Below are positions 1 through 10,315 of a DNA stretch of 64,000 bases, one piece after another; the first letter of the stretch is position 1, and each line of letters starts with the position of its first letter. Below the pieces are notes generated by a model that saw nothing but the letters and a program-made list of their open reading frames with translations, made no database searches and was not told the DNA's origin. The DNA comes from Glandiceps talaboti (Eukaryota > Hemichordata > Enteropneusta > Spengelidae): assembly GCF_964340395.1 (NCBI RefSeq), contig NC_135561.1, positions 16,217,461 through 16,281,460 of the forward strand, written 5' to 3'. Both the position numbers and the translations under genes were made by a program.

Positions 1-82
1 AACAAACACATACATACACAAACACAAACAAACACACATACACACGGATATATACATATATAATATGTAATTATACATATAC

Positions 83-2939
83 CCTTTGTATTGTCTGCTT
101 TTGTTGGTATGATTCCTGCAAGTTCATCTTCTCGATCTTTCTTTAAACGATCAGCTGCCTCTATCTCCTTCATCGTTCTTTCTACAATACAAGTGCAAAA
201 CAGCGATCGATACTTCCAATAGAGTATATATAGAAAGAACAGAACGCTAGGAATGGATATTAACTTTGCAGATTTGCTACAGACAGACAGACACATGGAC
301 GGACGGACGGACGGTCAGACAGAGACAGAGTGGCGTACCGACGGACGGACGGATAGACAGACAGACACACAGATAGGTACATTAATATACTCATATTTTA
401 ATAAGTGAACCAATCAAATGTAAGGTTTCTCAAAATGTCAGCAATCCATGTCATCCGTTTACTTTCCTACCTGCTACTAACTTATTATCGTTCGTCATGG
501 CTTGTCATTCCGATTCTATTGTGACATTTGTGTGAGAGGTACAAAATATATTAAATATCTAGTCTACTTGTCTACTAGTCCTCCCGACTAAGAGTGTTCA
601 CCTCAGTCTACTTGAATTCCATCTAGGAGATCCCTTACCAGGTTTCTTTTCTTCCACCGGAGTTATAATTTCCTTCCTTCGTTTGAGGACTCTCTTCTTC
701 TCTGTAAAATTAGAACAATATGCTATAAGCTTAGTGCCTAATATATTTGAATATCACATTGTGGGAAACATTTCGAAATCGAGAAATCGCCAAAATAAAG
801 AAACAAGCAAAGCATGATTACGCACACAATCCCCTCCGGTCTGTCTGCCTGTCTGTCTGTCTGTCTGTCGGTCGGTCTGTCTGTCGGTCTGTCTGTCTGT
901 CGGTCTATGTGTGTGTGTGTATGTATGTATGTATGTATGTATGCCTCTGTCTGTATGTCTGTCTGTCTGTCTCTCTCATATGTAAAGTGAACCTATGTAC
1001 TAAAAATTAAAGTTACTCACTTCGTCTCACTGCCAAATTATCATCTCTGCTGGCTAAGGGAGTATCAGCATAAGATTTACCATTATCAACACCTCTAATT
1101 ATGTGACCAATCCAATCCCAATGGCATTCATCTTGTCTGTCCTTTGTATCTGACAAAATAAAAGATTTTTATGATTAATATTATTGTTCCATCTTTTCTT
1201 TACATAGTACTTCAACATACAACAAACAAAGTGTTCACCTTCCATTTCACATGACCCCTTCCATTACTGTATCCAATCCAATGAACGTGGACTGAAATCT
1301 TCAGTTAACTCAGGTAAGTAGTTTCCACTTTTTGTGAAAGGTGGCGGAGAGGGGGGGGGGGGTTCAAATTTTAAAAGATCTTTGTTTTTCATACTGCACT
1401 AATTTGTCAACTCTTTAATCAAATCAGTGAGTGACTCATCCCAGAGAAGCCCTCAGTGATCATGAGTTTGTTAAACATACCTGTTGGCATCTTATCTTCT
1501 GGTGTTACTTTCTCCACGTGGTGTTCAGTTATAGTTAGTGTCCTATTCACAGTGGGTCGAGGTTTGCTGCTTTTGTCGGTCACTGGTCGGGTTTTAGCAC
1601 TCACCATTGAGGGCGCTTGGAAGTGAAGATTACCGTCAAAATTAACCATTTGTAGTTTTCGTAAACGTCGGCTGAACTCTACAGGGAGGCTACGAATGTC
1701 ATTATTAGACGCATCTAATTTCTTGAGTCCATCAAGTTCAACAATGTCATCGGTGAGCTCGACTAATTGGTTGTTACTGATGCCGAGTTCTCTGAGTTGT
1801 CGAAGTTCAGCTATATCGCTTGGGATATCTGTCAGGACGTTGTTGTCTAAACGAAGTTGACAAAGCTCCTTCAGCTTACCGACTGCTGACGTCAATCTAT
1901 CAAGACGATTGGCAGACAGATCTAGGTACTTCAGGTGCACAAGCTTGCCGATCTCCTGAGGTACCTCCTCGATGGTATTGTGATGTAGGTGAAGACACTT
2001 GAGCGTATCTAGCAAACAGATATTGGTTGGGAGATCAGCTAGACGGTTCCCACTCAAATCGATGTATTCTAACCTCCGAAGATTACTAATGGTACTTGGC
2101 ACGTCTCGGATTCTATTCCCGGCAAGTCCTAAGACTTTCAATCTTGTGAGCTTTGTTACAGCTGTTGGCAAGTTTGTTATATTATTCTCGCCTAGATTTA
2201 ACTTCTCTAGTTTTCGACATGAACTCATTTCATTGGGAAGCGTTCTCAGACTATTTGCACGGACATTTAGTTCTCTTAGATGTTCCAACTCTCCAAGACC
2301 AGGAGGCAGATCTTTCAGCGCGTTGCGATCTAACCACAGGATCTTCAGTTTCCTCAGGGCGCTTACGGAGTGGGGTAGCTCAGTTAGAGAATTGCTACTC
2401 ACGTAAAGCTCTTCAAGACTGACCAATTTAAAAATCTGTAATGGTATACTTTGAAAGTTCCCTTCCGAAATATCTAGCCGTTTTACATGATCTGGTAAGG
2501 TTGGTTCGAGTGAGAAACGAAGGGAGGAGTTTGCTTGCAAGGTGAGTGCTTCGAGGGTGCTTATTGCAGTGCTGCCGTTCTTGACCTGCCTTGCTGAAAC
2601 TGCTGCTCCGAGTGGGAATCTCGTTAGATGACAATCATCAACATAAAGTCGTTCAAGATGTCGGAGTCCATAGATATCAGATGGGACAAAAGTCAGTTTA
2701 TTTCCGCCAATATCCAACTCAGTAAGTGTATACAGTTTGTAAATAACCGGAGGAATAATTTCAAAATTGTTATTTCTTAAAATAAGTACTTCTAAATTTC
2801 GAAGTCTAAGGATGTCATCCGGCAAGGTCGACAACTTATTGTGTTCAAGATTCAGAATTTCGATGTCATGGTTTCTAAAGATTTCGCGGGGGACTTCAGA
2901 AAGTTCTTTGTTGCTGACGTCACAAATCAATTCTGTCAT
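83..2939 (-). CDS. LRR protein with charged C-terminal region (5' part of gene; continues past left edge)
   Basis: Exons read on the minus strand: 1481-2939 (ATG at 2939), 1021-1149, 639-701 and 83-181, each ending in phase 1. The first exon encodes about 486 residues. After a short N-terminus come roughly 17-18 leucine-rich repeats of about 23 residues (LxxLxLxxNxLxxLPxxI type, residues 20-430), the intracellular SHOC2/plant-PIRL-like class. There is no signal peptide or membrane segment. An open frame runs on to 1419, but a good donor (CAG|GTATGT) at 1480 joins in phase to the next exon, so that tail is probably intron. Exon 2 contains the stretch HWDWIGHIIRG. Exon 3 is very basic (KKKRVLKRRKE, possible nuclear signal). 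Exon 4 is a charged helix (MKEIEAADRLKKDRED). The repeats imply a protein-binding scaffold; the partner is unknown. The downstream exons are not in the window. Confidence 0.85.
838..1000. repeat. TCTG and ATGT microsatellites in an LRR-gene intron
   Basis: Runs of TCTG (about 838-903) are followed by GT and ATGT repeats to about 945 and more TCTG copies. Interrupted CAGA/GGAC repeats also occur at about 280-370. They lie in introns of the LRR gene. The open frame across the block is only repeat translation. Confidence 0.9.
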
Positions 2940-3764
2940 GATTGGCTACAGTGTTGAATCAATGGACCAATCAACTCATCGTAATGGCATCAATGACAAA
3001 CGTGGATGTGAAATCGTCAAATTAGGTTATGATCTATTTAAAGTGAAAATGGAAAAAAAAAACATTCACAATTATTGTCATTAGCACCTGAAACTTGATT
3101 CGAGAAATACATAACTTAACTTTTAGTTGATCTTCACGTTCATATTGCAGACGTGTTTGTGTTACGATGTACACAGTCCAAGAGTGACATTTTGGGACAG
3201 TCTAAATTTGATCACGTGACACAACATGTACATGTATGAAAGTCTGGCATCATCTAAGAAACGTATGCAAATTAGATTGCTGGGAATACCAGTACAAATA
3301 TTTGCGTATGTACGTACAGGGTATTTCTACGAAGGTGTACCGATTCAAAGATGGGTACTAGTGAGTTACGACAAAAGATGGGTATATTTGTAAGAATTGA
3401 TGTTGTAATAATAATTCTACCTGACCAAACTATTCATTAGCGTAGTAGACAGGTAACTTACAGAAGTTATTACACACAAGCAGTTCAAAGCTTTCGATCA
3501 GCCTCAGTCGACTATCGTCACCAGACTGACACATTCTATCCTAATTAAACTGTGTCAGTCAATAGTCCTATTTACACCATACTCAAGATAACATATTCTC
3601 TTTGAACAGAAAATATAGATTATATACCCTGGTTGTCTACGTCACGACAAACCGTGTTTACGTCACTGGTTCTGTAGTGTTCGAAATACGAGTCAAAACG
3701 TTCCAAATCGCCATTCCGGTTTTCATACATTATGCTTGGTGGGGTTTCATTATTATATTATTCT
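2940..3764. other. Upstream region of the LRR gene, no gene seen
   Basis: No convincing coding exon on either strand. It separates the LRR gene start codon from the 3' end of the LINE and should hold the LRR promoter, but I see no clear TATA box or other strong element. Confidence 0.5.
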
Positions 3765-6700
3765 TTAATATATATTATTATTATTATTATTATTATTATT
3801 TAATTCTTAAAGAACGCACTACACATACGTCTCAGTGCATTGTACACAACAAAGTAAAAAAAACACACAAAAAAACAACATAATTAATGTTCATGAAACA
3901 AAGGGAATTAAAATGCAGTCAATACTGATAAAAAAGAGATCGAGGTAAGAACATATCAAAAATAGGCTAAGAGCAAAAAAAAAAATTAAAACAGAAATTC
4001 ATGTCCAATTACGAATGAGGTCGAATATTAAAAGCCTTGGGAAAATATCATGAATGTACCTGTAAAATATGAGTTTAACAGAAATATTGCACAAAAAGAT
4101 GCGTCTTCAAATGGCGTTTGAAACAATCAACCGTTTCGGCGGTGCGAATTTCTAGGGGCAAAAGGTTCCACAAAGCAGGAGCGCAGACAGAAAAAGCTCT
4201 TTGGCCATACATTCTATTGAATTTGCCTCTTGGTGGTACTAAGCGTAATGTATTCAATGATCGAAGATCTCTAGCTGGGACATACAACTCAATTAAATCT
4301 TTCAGATACAATGGTGCGATTCCGTGTACAATTTTATACGTAAGTAACAAGACTTTGAATTTGATCCGTGCATCAATTGGCAGCCAATGTAAATCAACTA
4401 GGATGGGGGTAATGTGATCAAATTTGCGAGTGCGACTGACAAGGCGAGCGGCTGCATTTTGGATGGATTGAATGCGAGCAAGCTGGTCTTTCGAGATACC
4501 ATGCAGGAGACTGTTACAGTAGTCTAGCCTAGATGTTACGAATGCATGGATTAATTTTTCTGTTGTTGCCTTATCTAATAATCTGCGAATCTTGCCAATT
4601 CTAGAAAGCGCGAAAAAGCCATTCCTACATATCTGACTGATATGGTTGGACATAAAACCATCGCTACTTAGAGTAACACCCAAATTCCGAACGGAAACAG
4701 ATGGAGTGATATTGAGGTCACCAACTCGCAGACTGGCTAATTCTATAGCATTTGATTTCAAACGTGACGAAAATTGGACGACCTCAGTCTTATCATCATT
4801 CAGTGCTAGCAAATTACATTTCATCCACGAACGAATTTCTTTCACACATGACTCAAGAGATACTACTATGTCACTGGGGGTGTTACATGTTACATAAATT
4901 TCACTATCATCTGCATACATCATATAATCAAGGTCATGAGCAAGGATTATATCTTCTAAAGGAGCAGTATACAATGTAAAAAGTAACGGGCCCAACACTG
5001 AACCTTGTGGGACACCGTACTTCATGCGTGAATTCGGAGATGTACAGGAGTTGACTACGACGCGTTGACTACGATTCAATAAATACGATTTAAACCAAGA
5101 CAGGGCTGTACCGGTGATACCAAACCGAAATTCAAGTCTATGTAGAAGCACCTCATGGTCAATGGTGTCAAATGCGGCTGATAAATCAAGCATGACGAGT
5201 ACAACATCCTTTTTTTCGTTCAAGGCAAGCATGATATCATTGTGTACGCGTACGAGAGCAGTTTCAGTACTGTGATTGGCACGGTATGCACTTTGGCATT
5301 TTGTAAACAATTTATATTTGCTGAGATAGCCGTTTAATTGCGATGCAACGATTCGTTCAAGGACTTTGGATAGAAATGACAAATTTGAAACAGGTCTATA
5401 GTTTTTGAAGATGTTCTTGTTCAGATCAGGTTTCTTGATAAGTGGTCGAATGATGGCTGTTTTAAAGTGACTAGGAACTGTGCCGGAAGAAAGCGACGTA
5501 TTGAAGAAATGGGTCAAGAAGGGAGCTAGAGTGTTGATGAATTTTTTGACGTAGTTTGTTGACAGTGGATCGAGGTCGCATGTTTTTAATGGCGATCGCA
5601 AAACTGTTGAAGTGACATCGTCTGGTGAAACGAGACGAAAATGTGTAAACGTGTGGGTTGGTAAGTTGTCATTGGGATCAGTGCAAGGAGTTCCAAGTCC
5701 TTCGCGTAGCTTCAATACCTTATTTTCAAAGTAGTTGATGAATTGAGTTGGAATTTCAACCAAAGGAATGTCACTAGGCAAGGTGTTTGAGTTGGTAGCT
5801 TTAGTATTGGACATCTCTGCAATAATCTTAAACAATTTCTTGCTGTCAGCCTCCTGTATTCGGGTCCGATGGTACGTTTCTTTCAGCTCATCACACTTAC
5901 GGAAATATTCATGTCGCTTTGCCGCGAAATTCTGGCGATCGATCTCAAGCTTTGTACGACACCACTTTGTTTCCAACCGCCGCACCTGTTTCCTTAACAA
6001 TAACAGTTCTTCGCAATACCATCGGGCGCGTACTTTGTCGATCACGGTTTTTTCAGTGACAGGAGCAAGATTATCTAAGACTTCTGTGATACCATCATGA
6101 AAAAACTTAGACAGACATTCGACGTCAGCATTACATGGATAGTCCACAAGCTTTGACGTAACTTTATCTCGCAGATCGTCGACATTGATGGTCTTAAAAT
6201 TCCGTCGCAGGATCTTAGTCTTATTGTGCGATGGTCGCTGAACACTTAATCCGAATTGCACCAGATCATGATCAGAGTTCATAAGGTGTCCGATTTTAAC
6301 AGAGTGGATAATTTGATCTGATGTCCGTGTGATTAGTAGATCGAGAGTGTGGCCTATTTTATGAGTTGAGCCTTGGACGTGTTGTTGTAAACCCATCGAT
6401 TGTAACAACGAAACGAATTTGACTGTATCCGGTGATGATGTGTCGTCAACATGGATGTTGAAATCCCCGGCAATGACAAGATGGCCTGGTGAAGGTATAG
6501 AAGTTTCAAGAAGAGTTGAGAATTCGGTGATGAAGTCATTGATGGTCGCCTTGTTTTTCGGTGATTTGGGAGGTCGGTAAATAGCAATAATATGTAATAA
6601 CTGACTACCAGATTTAAAGGTAATGTCTATAGCTTCAAAAGATTGAAAGGTGGCAGATCGTGTTTCGATAACCTGTAGGTTTGAGCGTGCGATCACAGCT

Positions 6701-7410
6701 ACTCCACCACCTCTCCTATTTGGCCGAGGTTTATGATGAATTACATAGCCATTTATGGTAGAGTGAAAATCTGCGATGGTGGGATCAGCACGATCTTTAA
6801 GCCATGTCTCAGTAATGACTAAAATGTCCAGTTTTTCCTCAAGTAGAGTTGTTGCAATGGCGCTGATTTTGCCGGTAATCGAACGTGCATTCCAGAGAGC
6901 AGATTTCAGTTGCAGTTTTTCAAGGCAGCTTGACGTCATTGGAATTTTCACAAGTACAGGTTCTCGTTTGGCAACAGGTGGTTGAAAACTAGAAGTACGA
7001 TGGTTGAAGTAACTTTGAATAGGTTTTGGTTCACTATTGAAAGTATTCTGTTCACCTAACTGGCGTAGTATACTTGTTCGAAAAAGTCTTTTTGGGGATT
7101 GTTCGACACGGTGATTTGTTATAATCGTTGGAATACAGTACCTTGGCTTTGGATGTTTCAGTCCTGCCTTGCATCCTCGCGGTCTGAACTTGAAAGGGTT
7201 GAATCTTGACGGACAAAGAGTCTTACGTAATAAGGATGGTCGAGCAGCCATGTTGAACAGTCCTCCCAGCATTGCGAATCCAACAAGAGAGAGTCGATCG
7301 CGTTTTCAGTCCCTAGAAGCAGCACAAGTACTTGTAAACTAGTGAATGAATGCTTGAATATCTTCACTCAGTCGGAAAATACTCGTGACCTAAGGGTTCT
7401 CACTACGAGT
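3765..7410 (-). mobile_element. Near full-length CR1/L2-type non-LTR retrotransposon (LINE)
   Basis: One LINE copy on the minus strand. It holds a single long ORF (4075-7272), a 3' UTR of about 270 bp and a 3' end made of ATT/AAT triplet repeats at about 3775-3802 (plus strand). A microsatellite-like 3' tail instead of poly(A) is typical of CR1/L2 elements. The 5' limit is uncertain: sequence between 7273 and 7410 could be 5' UTR, and the LTR element's target-site duplication begins at 7411. I could not find a target-site duplication for the LINE itself. Confidence 0.85.
4075..7272 (-). CDS. LINE ORF2-like protein: endonuclease plus reverse transcriptase
   Basis: 1065 residues with no stop or frameshift. 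Residues about 122-345 form an APE-type endonuclease: LWNARS at 126-131, TETW at 154-157, IYRPP at 231-235, GDFN at 269-272 and SDHD at 333-336 are the expected catalytic and metal-binding positions. A linker rich in basic helices follows to about 590. The reverse transcriptase spans about 600-860, with LDLSAAFDTID near 695-705, GVPQGSVLGPLLF near 753-765 and the catalytic YADD at 786-789. The C-terminal region, about 900-1065, resembles the thumb/C-terminal part of CR1/L2 proteins (for example ALWNLLP). The N-terminal 115 residues are basic and unrecognised; the true start could be internal. Such proteins nick target DNA and copy the element RNA there (target-primed reverse transcription). 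An uninterrupted frame with all key residues suggests a young, possibly active copy. Confidence 0.93.
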   Translation of the reverse strand: MLGGLFNMAARPSLLRKTLCPSRFNPFKFRPRGCKAGLKHPKPRYCIPTIITNHRVEQSPKRLFRTSILRQLGEQNTFNSEPKPIQSYFNHRTSSFQPPVAKREPVLVKIPMTSSCLEKLQLKSALWNARSITGKISAIATTLLEEKLDILVITETWLKDRADPTIADFHSTINGYVIHHKPRPNRRGGGVAVIARSNLQVIETRSATFQSFEAIDITFKSGSQLLHIIAIYRPPKSPKNKATINDFITEFSTLLETSIPSPGHLVIAGDFNIHVDDTSSPDTVKFVSLLQSMGLQQHVQGSTHKIGHTLDLLITRTSDQIIHSVKIGHLMNSDHDLVQFGLSVQRPSHNKTKILRRNFKTINVDDLRDKVTSKLVDYPCNADVECLSKFFHDGITEVLDNLAPVTEKTVIDKVRARWYCEELLLLRKQVRRLETKWCRTKLEIDRQNFAAKRHEYFRKCDELKETYHRTRIQEADSKKLFKIIAEMSNTKATNSNTLPSDIPLVEIPTQFINYFENKVLKLREGLGTPCTDPNDNLPTHTFTHFRLVSPDDVTSTVLRSPLKTCDLDPLSTNYVKKFINTLAPFLTHFFNTSLSSGTVPSHFKTAIIRPLIKKPDLNKNIFKNYRPVSNLSFLSKVLERIVASQLNGYLSKYKLFTKCQSAYRANHSTETALVRVHNDIMLALNEKKDVVLVMLDLSAAFDTIDHEVLLHRLEFRFGITGTALSWFKSYLLNRSQRVVVNSCTSPNSRMKYGVPQGSVLGPLLFTLYTAPLEDIILAHDLDYMMYADDSEIYVTCNTPSDIVVSLESCVKEIRSWMKCNLLALNDDKTEVVQFSSRLKSNAIELASLRVGDLNITPSVSVRNLGVTLSSDGFMSNHISQICRNGFFALSRIGKIRRLLDKATTEKLIHAFVTSRLDYCNSLLHGISKDQLARIQSIQNAAARLVSRTRKFDHITPILVDLHWLPIDARIKFKVLLLTYKIVHGIAPLYLKDLIELYVPARDLRSLNTLRLVPPRGKFNRMYGQRAFSVCAPALWNLLPLEIRTAETVDCFKRHLKTHLFVQYFC

Positions 7411-7415
7411 ACTAG

Positions 7416-8018
7416 TGTCACGGATGACAGAATACAACTTTTTGATATTCGCTAAGTTTTGATGTTTTGCGAGGTCACCGTGAACTCTCAGCTGTCATGA
7501 ATTAATACTTAGAACAAATGTTTGCATATCGCGAATAGTATTCTTCTGTAAGATGACAACTTTAAGTTATTATAAGATCAACAGTGTCAAATAATGACTG
7601 ATTACAGACAGTTGGAAGAACAATGACGTGATCACATTGTTTAGCTAGTTTTCATATTTGTCAATATCATTTGCATTGAATTAAGGCGACGGCAATACTT
7701 CCGTTTTAGTCATTTATGGTGCTGATTACTTTATCACCCAATCATTTGAGTATTGTATATTTTACGTTTATAAGAATTTGATGGAATAATAAAATGATGG
7801 ATTCAGTCTTTGGAAGAGACGGTCCGAGGTCAGGAGCTTCGATCTGCTTTGTGGCCACTTCCAAGTGATCCAGGTTAACCATGAACATTGTGTGTAGTTT
7901 GAGCTAATTCCCTAAAAGTCCAAGTCGATCCCGTGTACAGAGAGTACAGAGTGAAGAGAGAGAGTAACATTGAAGGGGGTTACCTTAACAGAAGAGGTAA
8001 CCCTCTAAAATTTGTTAA
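7416..8018 (+). repeat. Left (5') LTR
   Basis: About 603 bp, starting TGTCACGGATGACAG. An AATAAA-containing stretch lies near 7785-7793. Close to its end GGTTACC and GGTAACC (about 7979-8002) can pair as a short hairpin. It carries only a short GA run compared with the right copy. Confidence 0.85.
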
Positions 8019-9606
8019 ATTGGTGGAAAAACCAGCCTTGGACTAGAAGGACCATTGTGTGCGTAATGAGACAAATTTAAACTTTATGAAGAATAATTGA
8101 CAACCTTTGAGAAGAAAAAAAACAACGCCGCTGGGTGAGTGACAAATCGATGACTCGAGAACTTTTCGAAAGGAAACTTTTAATGATTATGTTGCAATGG
8201 TGGGAATTCAACTCGAACTAGAACTCGTAAATATTGCAGTGATGGACTAAGACATCTCAGAAGGCGGGATTGTGTTTCAAAACGTGGAATTGTGAATAAA
8301 CAGACAGCGATAGAGACTTTGACAAACGTTGTAGCAGTGAATCCTTCAACGGGGACCGAACAGCTGCCGTGCGATTGGAGATATCGCGTATCGGACGCTG
8401 ATGCAGACCGAAGCAGTTCGCGTGTGAACTACATGTTTAAGACTTTTGAAGGACAAACAACTCATTAATCATACGGTAGTAGAGATTTGCTAAAGATTGA
8501 CATTATTTTATTCCTCGAATTTATTTCTATTCATGATCAGCAATTTTTGTACTGTGTGTACAGAGAAATGTGTAAGAAATAATAATTGTATGCTCGATTT
8601 AGTTTGACGACAAACACTTTTGAAATCTATTTTCTTATCACAACCATTTCAGTGATGCTGTTTTACACCTCAACAGTCGCGTACAAGCAGAAAGAATATT
8701 ATTGATGATTTATCTATGGAGAAATTTTAGTTTTAATAAGAATATTTCTTGAAGTATGGAGTATTGGAAACTCCGAAGTCTTATTGACTCTGAGTTATTG
8801 TGAGCCGAAAACGCTACAGAAATGCGTTGCTCACACGTTGAGTCGGACTGTGTGATTTAAAGTTCCTACACAGTAAAGGAAGGAACCATGTTGATATAGT
8901 ATTTTATTGAATCTGCAGTACAAGATAAATATTTGATTTTCAAATTTGAGTGTAAAATAGAGATCCGACCGAAATGAGCTGTATTTTATTGTCTATGCAA
9001 AAATTCTTTTCAAATTCCGCAAGAATTTCTGAAATTCCCCAGATGCTAAAAATCCGTATGATAACTGCTAGTCCAACTTTTTTCAATCGTACACGACGTA
9101 AAGTTGTTGTTTTTTTCACAAAAAAAGAATGACATCACTTGTTTAATGAAAATGTCATCTTTTTCATGATTTTGAGTTGTCATTGAAGAGTACCTGTATG
9201 ATAGATTTTACAAGTCAAAAATCAAAAGGGTTTCATTTTTATCTGGGTAAAAGATAGGCACGGCTGTGTGAGTGATTGTATAGTCTGGCCAGACGTTGTA
9301 TGGTAGAGGAGCTGTATGACTCTAAAGGTACTTCTTGAATAACCACTCGCATTATCGTCAATGTTGAAAAAGATAATCGCTGCAATTCCAATCTTTGAAA
9401 GTAAACTGCCTGTCTCGAAACCAGACCGTTTTTCAAGAAATGAGCAGACGTCCATACTATTCCAAGTTTAACTTCTTTAATTGCTTGTGCTTTTCTCCTT
9501 TTCTGTCGATTTACAAAACCATAGAAAGTGTTTCATTTATGAAGGCCAATTATTTTGAATATTTTAATGTGTGGCGGGGACGCCACACTTTGGGAAAAGG
9601 TGATAG
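8019..9606 (+). other. Internal region of the LTR element, non-coding
   Basis: No long frame on either strand. Candidate primer-binding site at 8021 and candidate polypurine tract at 9592-9600. A perfect 8-bp hairpin with a GGGA loop (9569-9588, GTGTGGCG/CGCCACAC) sits immediately before the purine tract. Confidence 0.75.
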
Positions 9607-10165
9607 TGTCACGGATGACAGAATACAACTTTTTGATATTCGCTAAGTTTTGATGTTTTGCGAGGTCACCGTGAACTCTCAGCTGTCATGAATTAATACT
9701 TAGAACAAATGTTTGCATATCGCGAATAGTATTCTTCTGTAAGATGACAACTTTAAGTTATTATAAGATCAACAGTGTCAAATAATGACTGATTACAGAC
9801 AGTTGGAAGAACAATGACGTGATCACATTGTTTAGCTAGTTTTCATATTTGCCAATATCATTTGCATTGAATTAAGGCGACGGCAATACTTCCGTTTTAG
9901 TCATTTATGGTGCTGATTACTTTATCACCCAATCATTTGAGTATTGTATATTTTATGTTTATAAGAATTTAGTGGAATAATAAAATTATGGATTCAGCTT
10001 TTGGAAGAGACAGTCCGAGGTCAGGAGCTTCGATCTGCTCCGTGGCCACTTCCAAGTGATCCAGGTTAACCATGAACATTGTGTGTAGTCTGAGCTAATT
10101 CCCTAAAAGTCCAAGTCGATCCCGTGTACAGAGAGTACAGAGTGGAGAGTGGAGAGTGTACAGAG

Positions 10166-10258
<93 letters not shown>

Positions 10259-10310
10259 ACATAGGAGGAGGGTTACCTTAACAGTAGAGGTTACCCCTCA
10301 AATTTGTTAC
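9607..10310 (+). repeat. Right (3') LTR with expanded GA tract
   Basis: Copy of 7416-8018 with few substitutions. It is about 100 bp longer because of an uninterrupted GA microsatellite at about 10158-10257, where the left LTR has only a few GA units. The end could be placed at 10310 (5-bp duplication ACTAG) or 10311 (TG...CA ends with 4-bp CTAG). Confidence 0.85.
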
Positions 10311-10315
10311 ACTAG

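Larger units (their letters stand above)
7411..10315. mobile_element. Non-autonomous LTR-retrotransposon-like element (no gag/pol)
   Basis: Two long direct repeats (7416-8018 and 9607-10310) begin TGTCACGG and end near TTTGTTA. They are flanked by the 5-bp direct repeat ACTAG at 7411-7415 and 10311-10315, as expected for a target-site duplication. Two bases after the left LTR comes TGGTGGAAAAACC (8021), the usual position and TGG start of a tRNA primer-binding site. A purine run GGGAAAAGG (9592-9600) lies just before the right LTR and fits a polypurine tract. The internal 1.6 kb has no ORF resembling gag, protease, reverse transcriptase or integrase, so the element would need enzymes supplied in trans. 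The LTRs differ at about a dozen positions by eye over about 530 aligned bases, apart from a GA expansion in the right one. Orientation is inferred as plus. Confidence 0.85.

Noticed and set aside
747-1010. Plus-strand frame rich in Cys/Val/Ser
   Set aside because: It is translation of the TCTG/ATGT microsatellite; the minus-strand exon at 1021-1149 lies beside it.
1419-1480. C-terminal 20 residues of the open LRR frame as protein end
   Set aside because: A strong donor at 1480 joins in phase to three further exons, so the readthrough is most likely intron.
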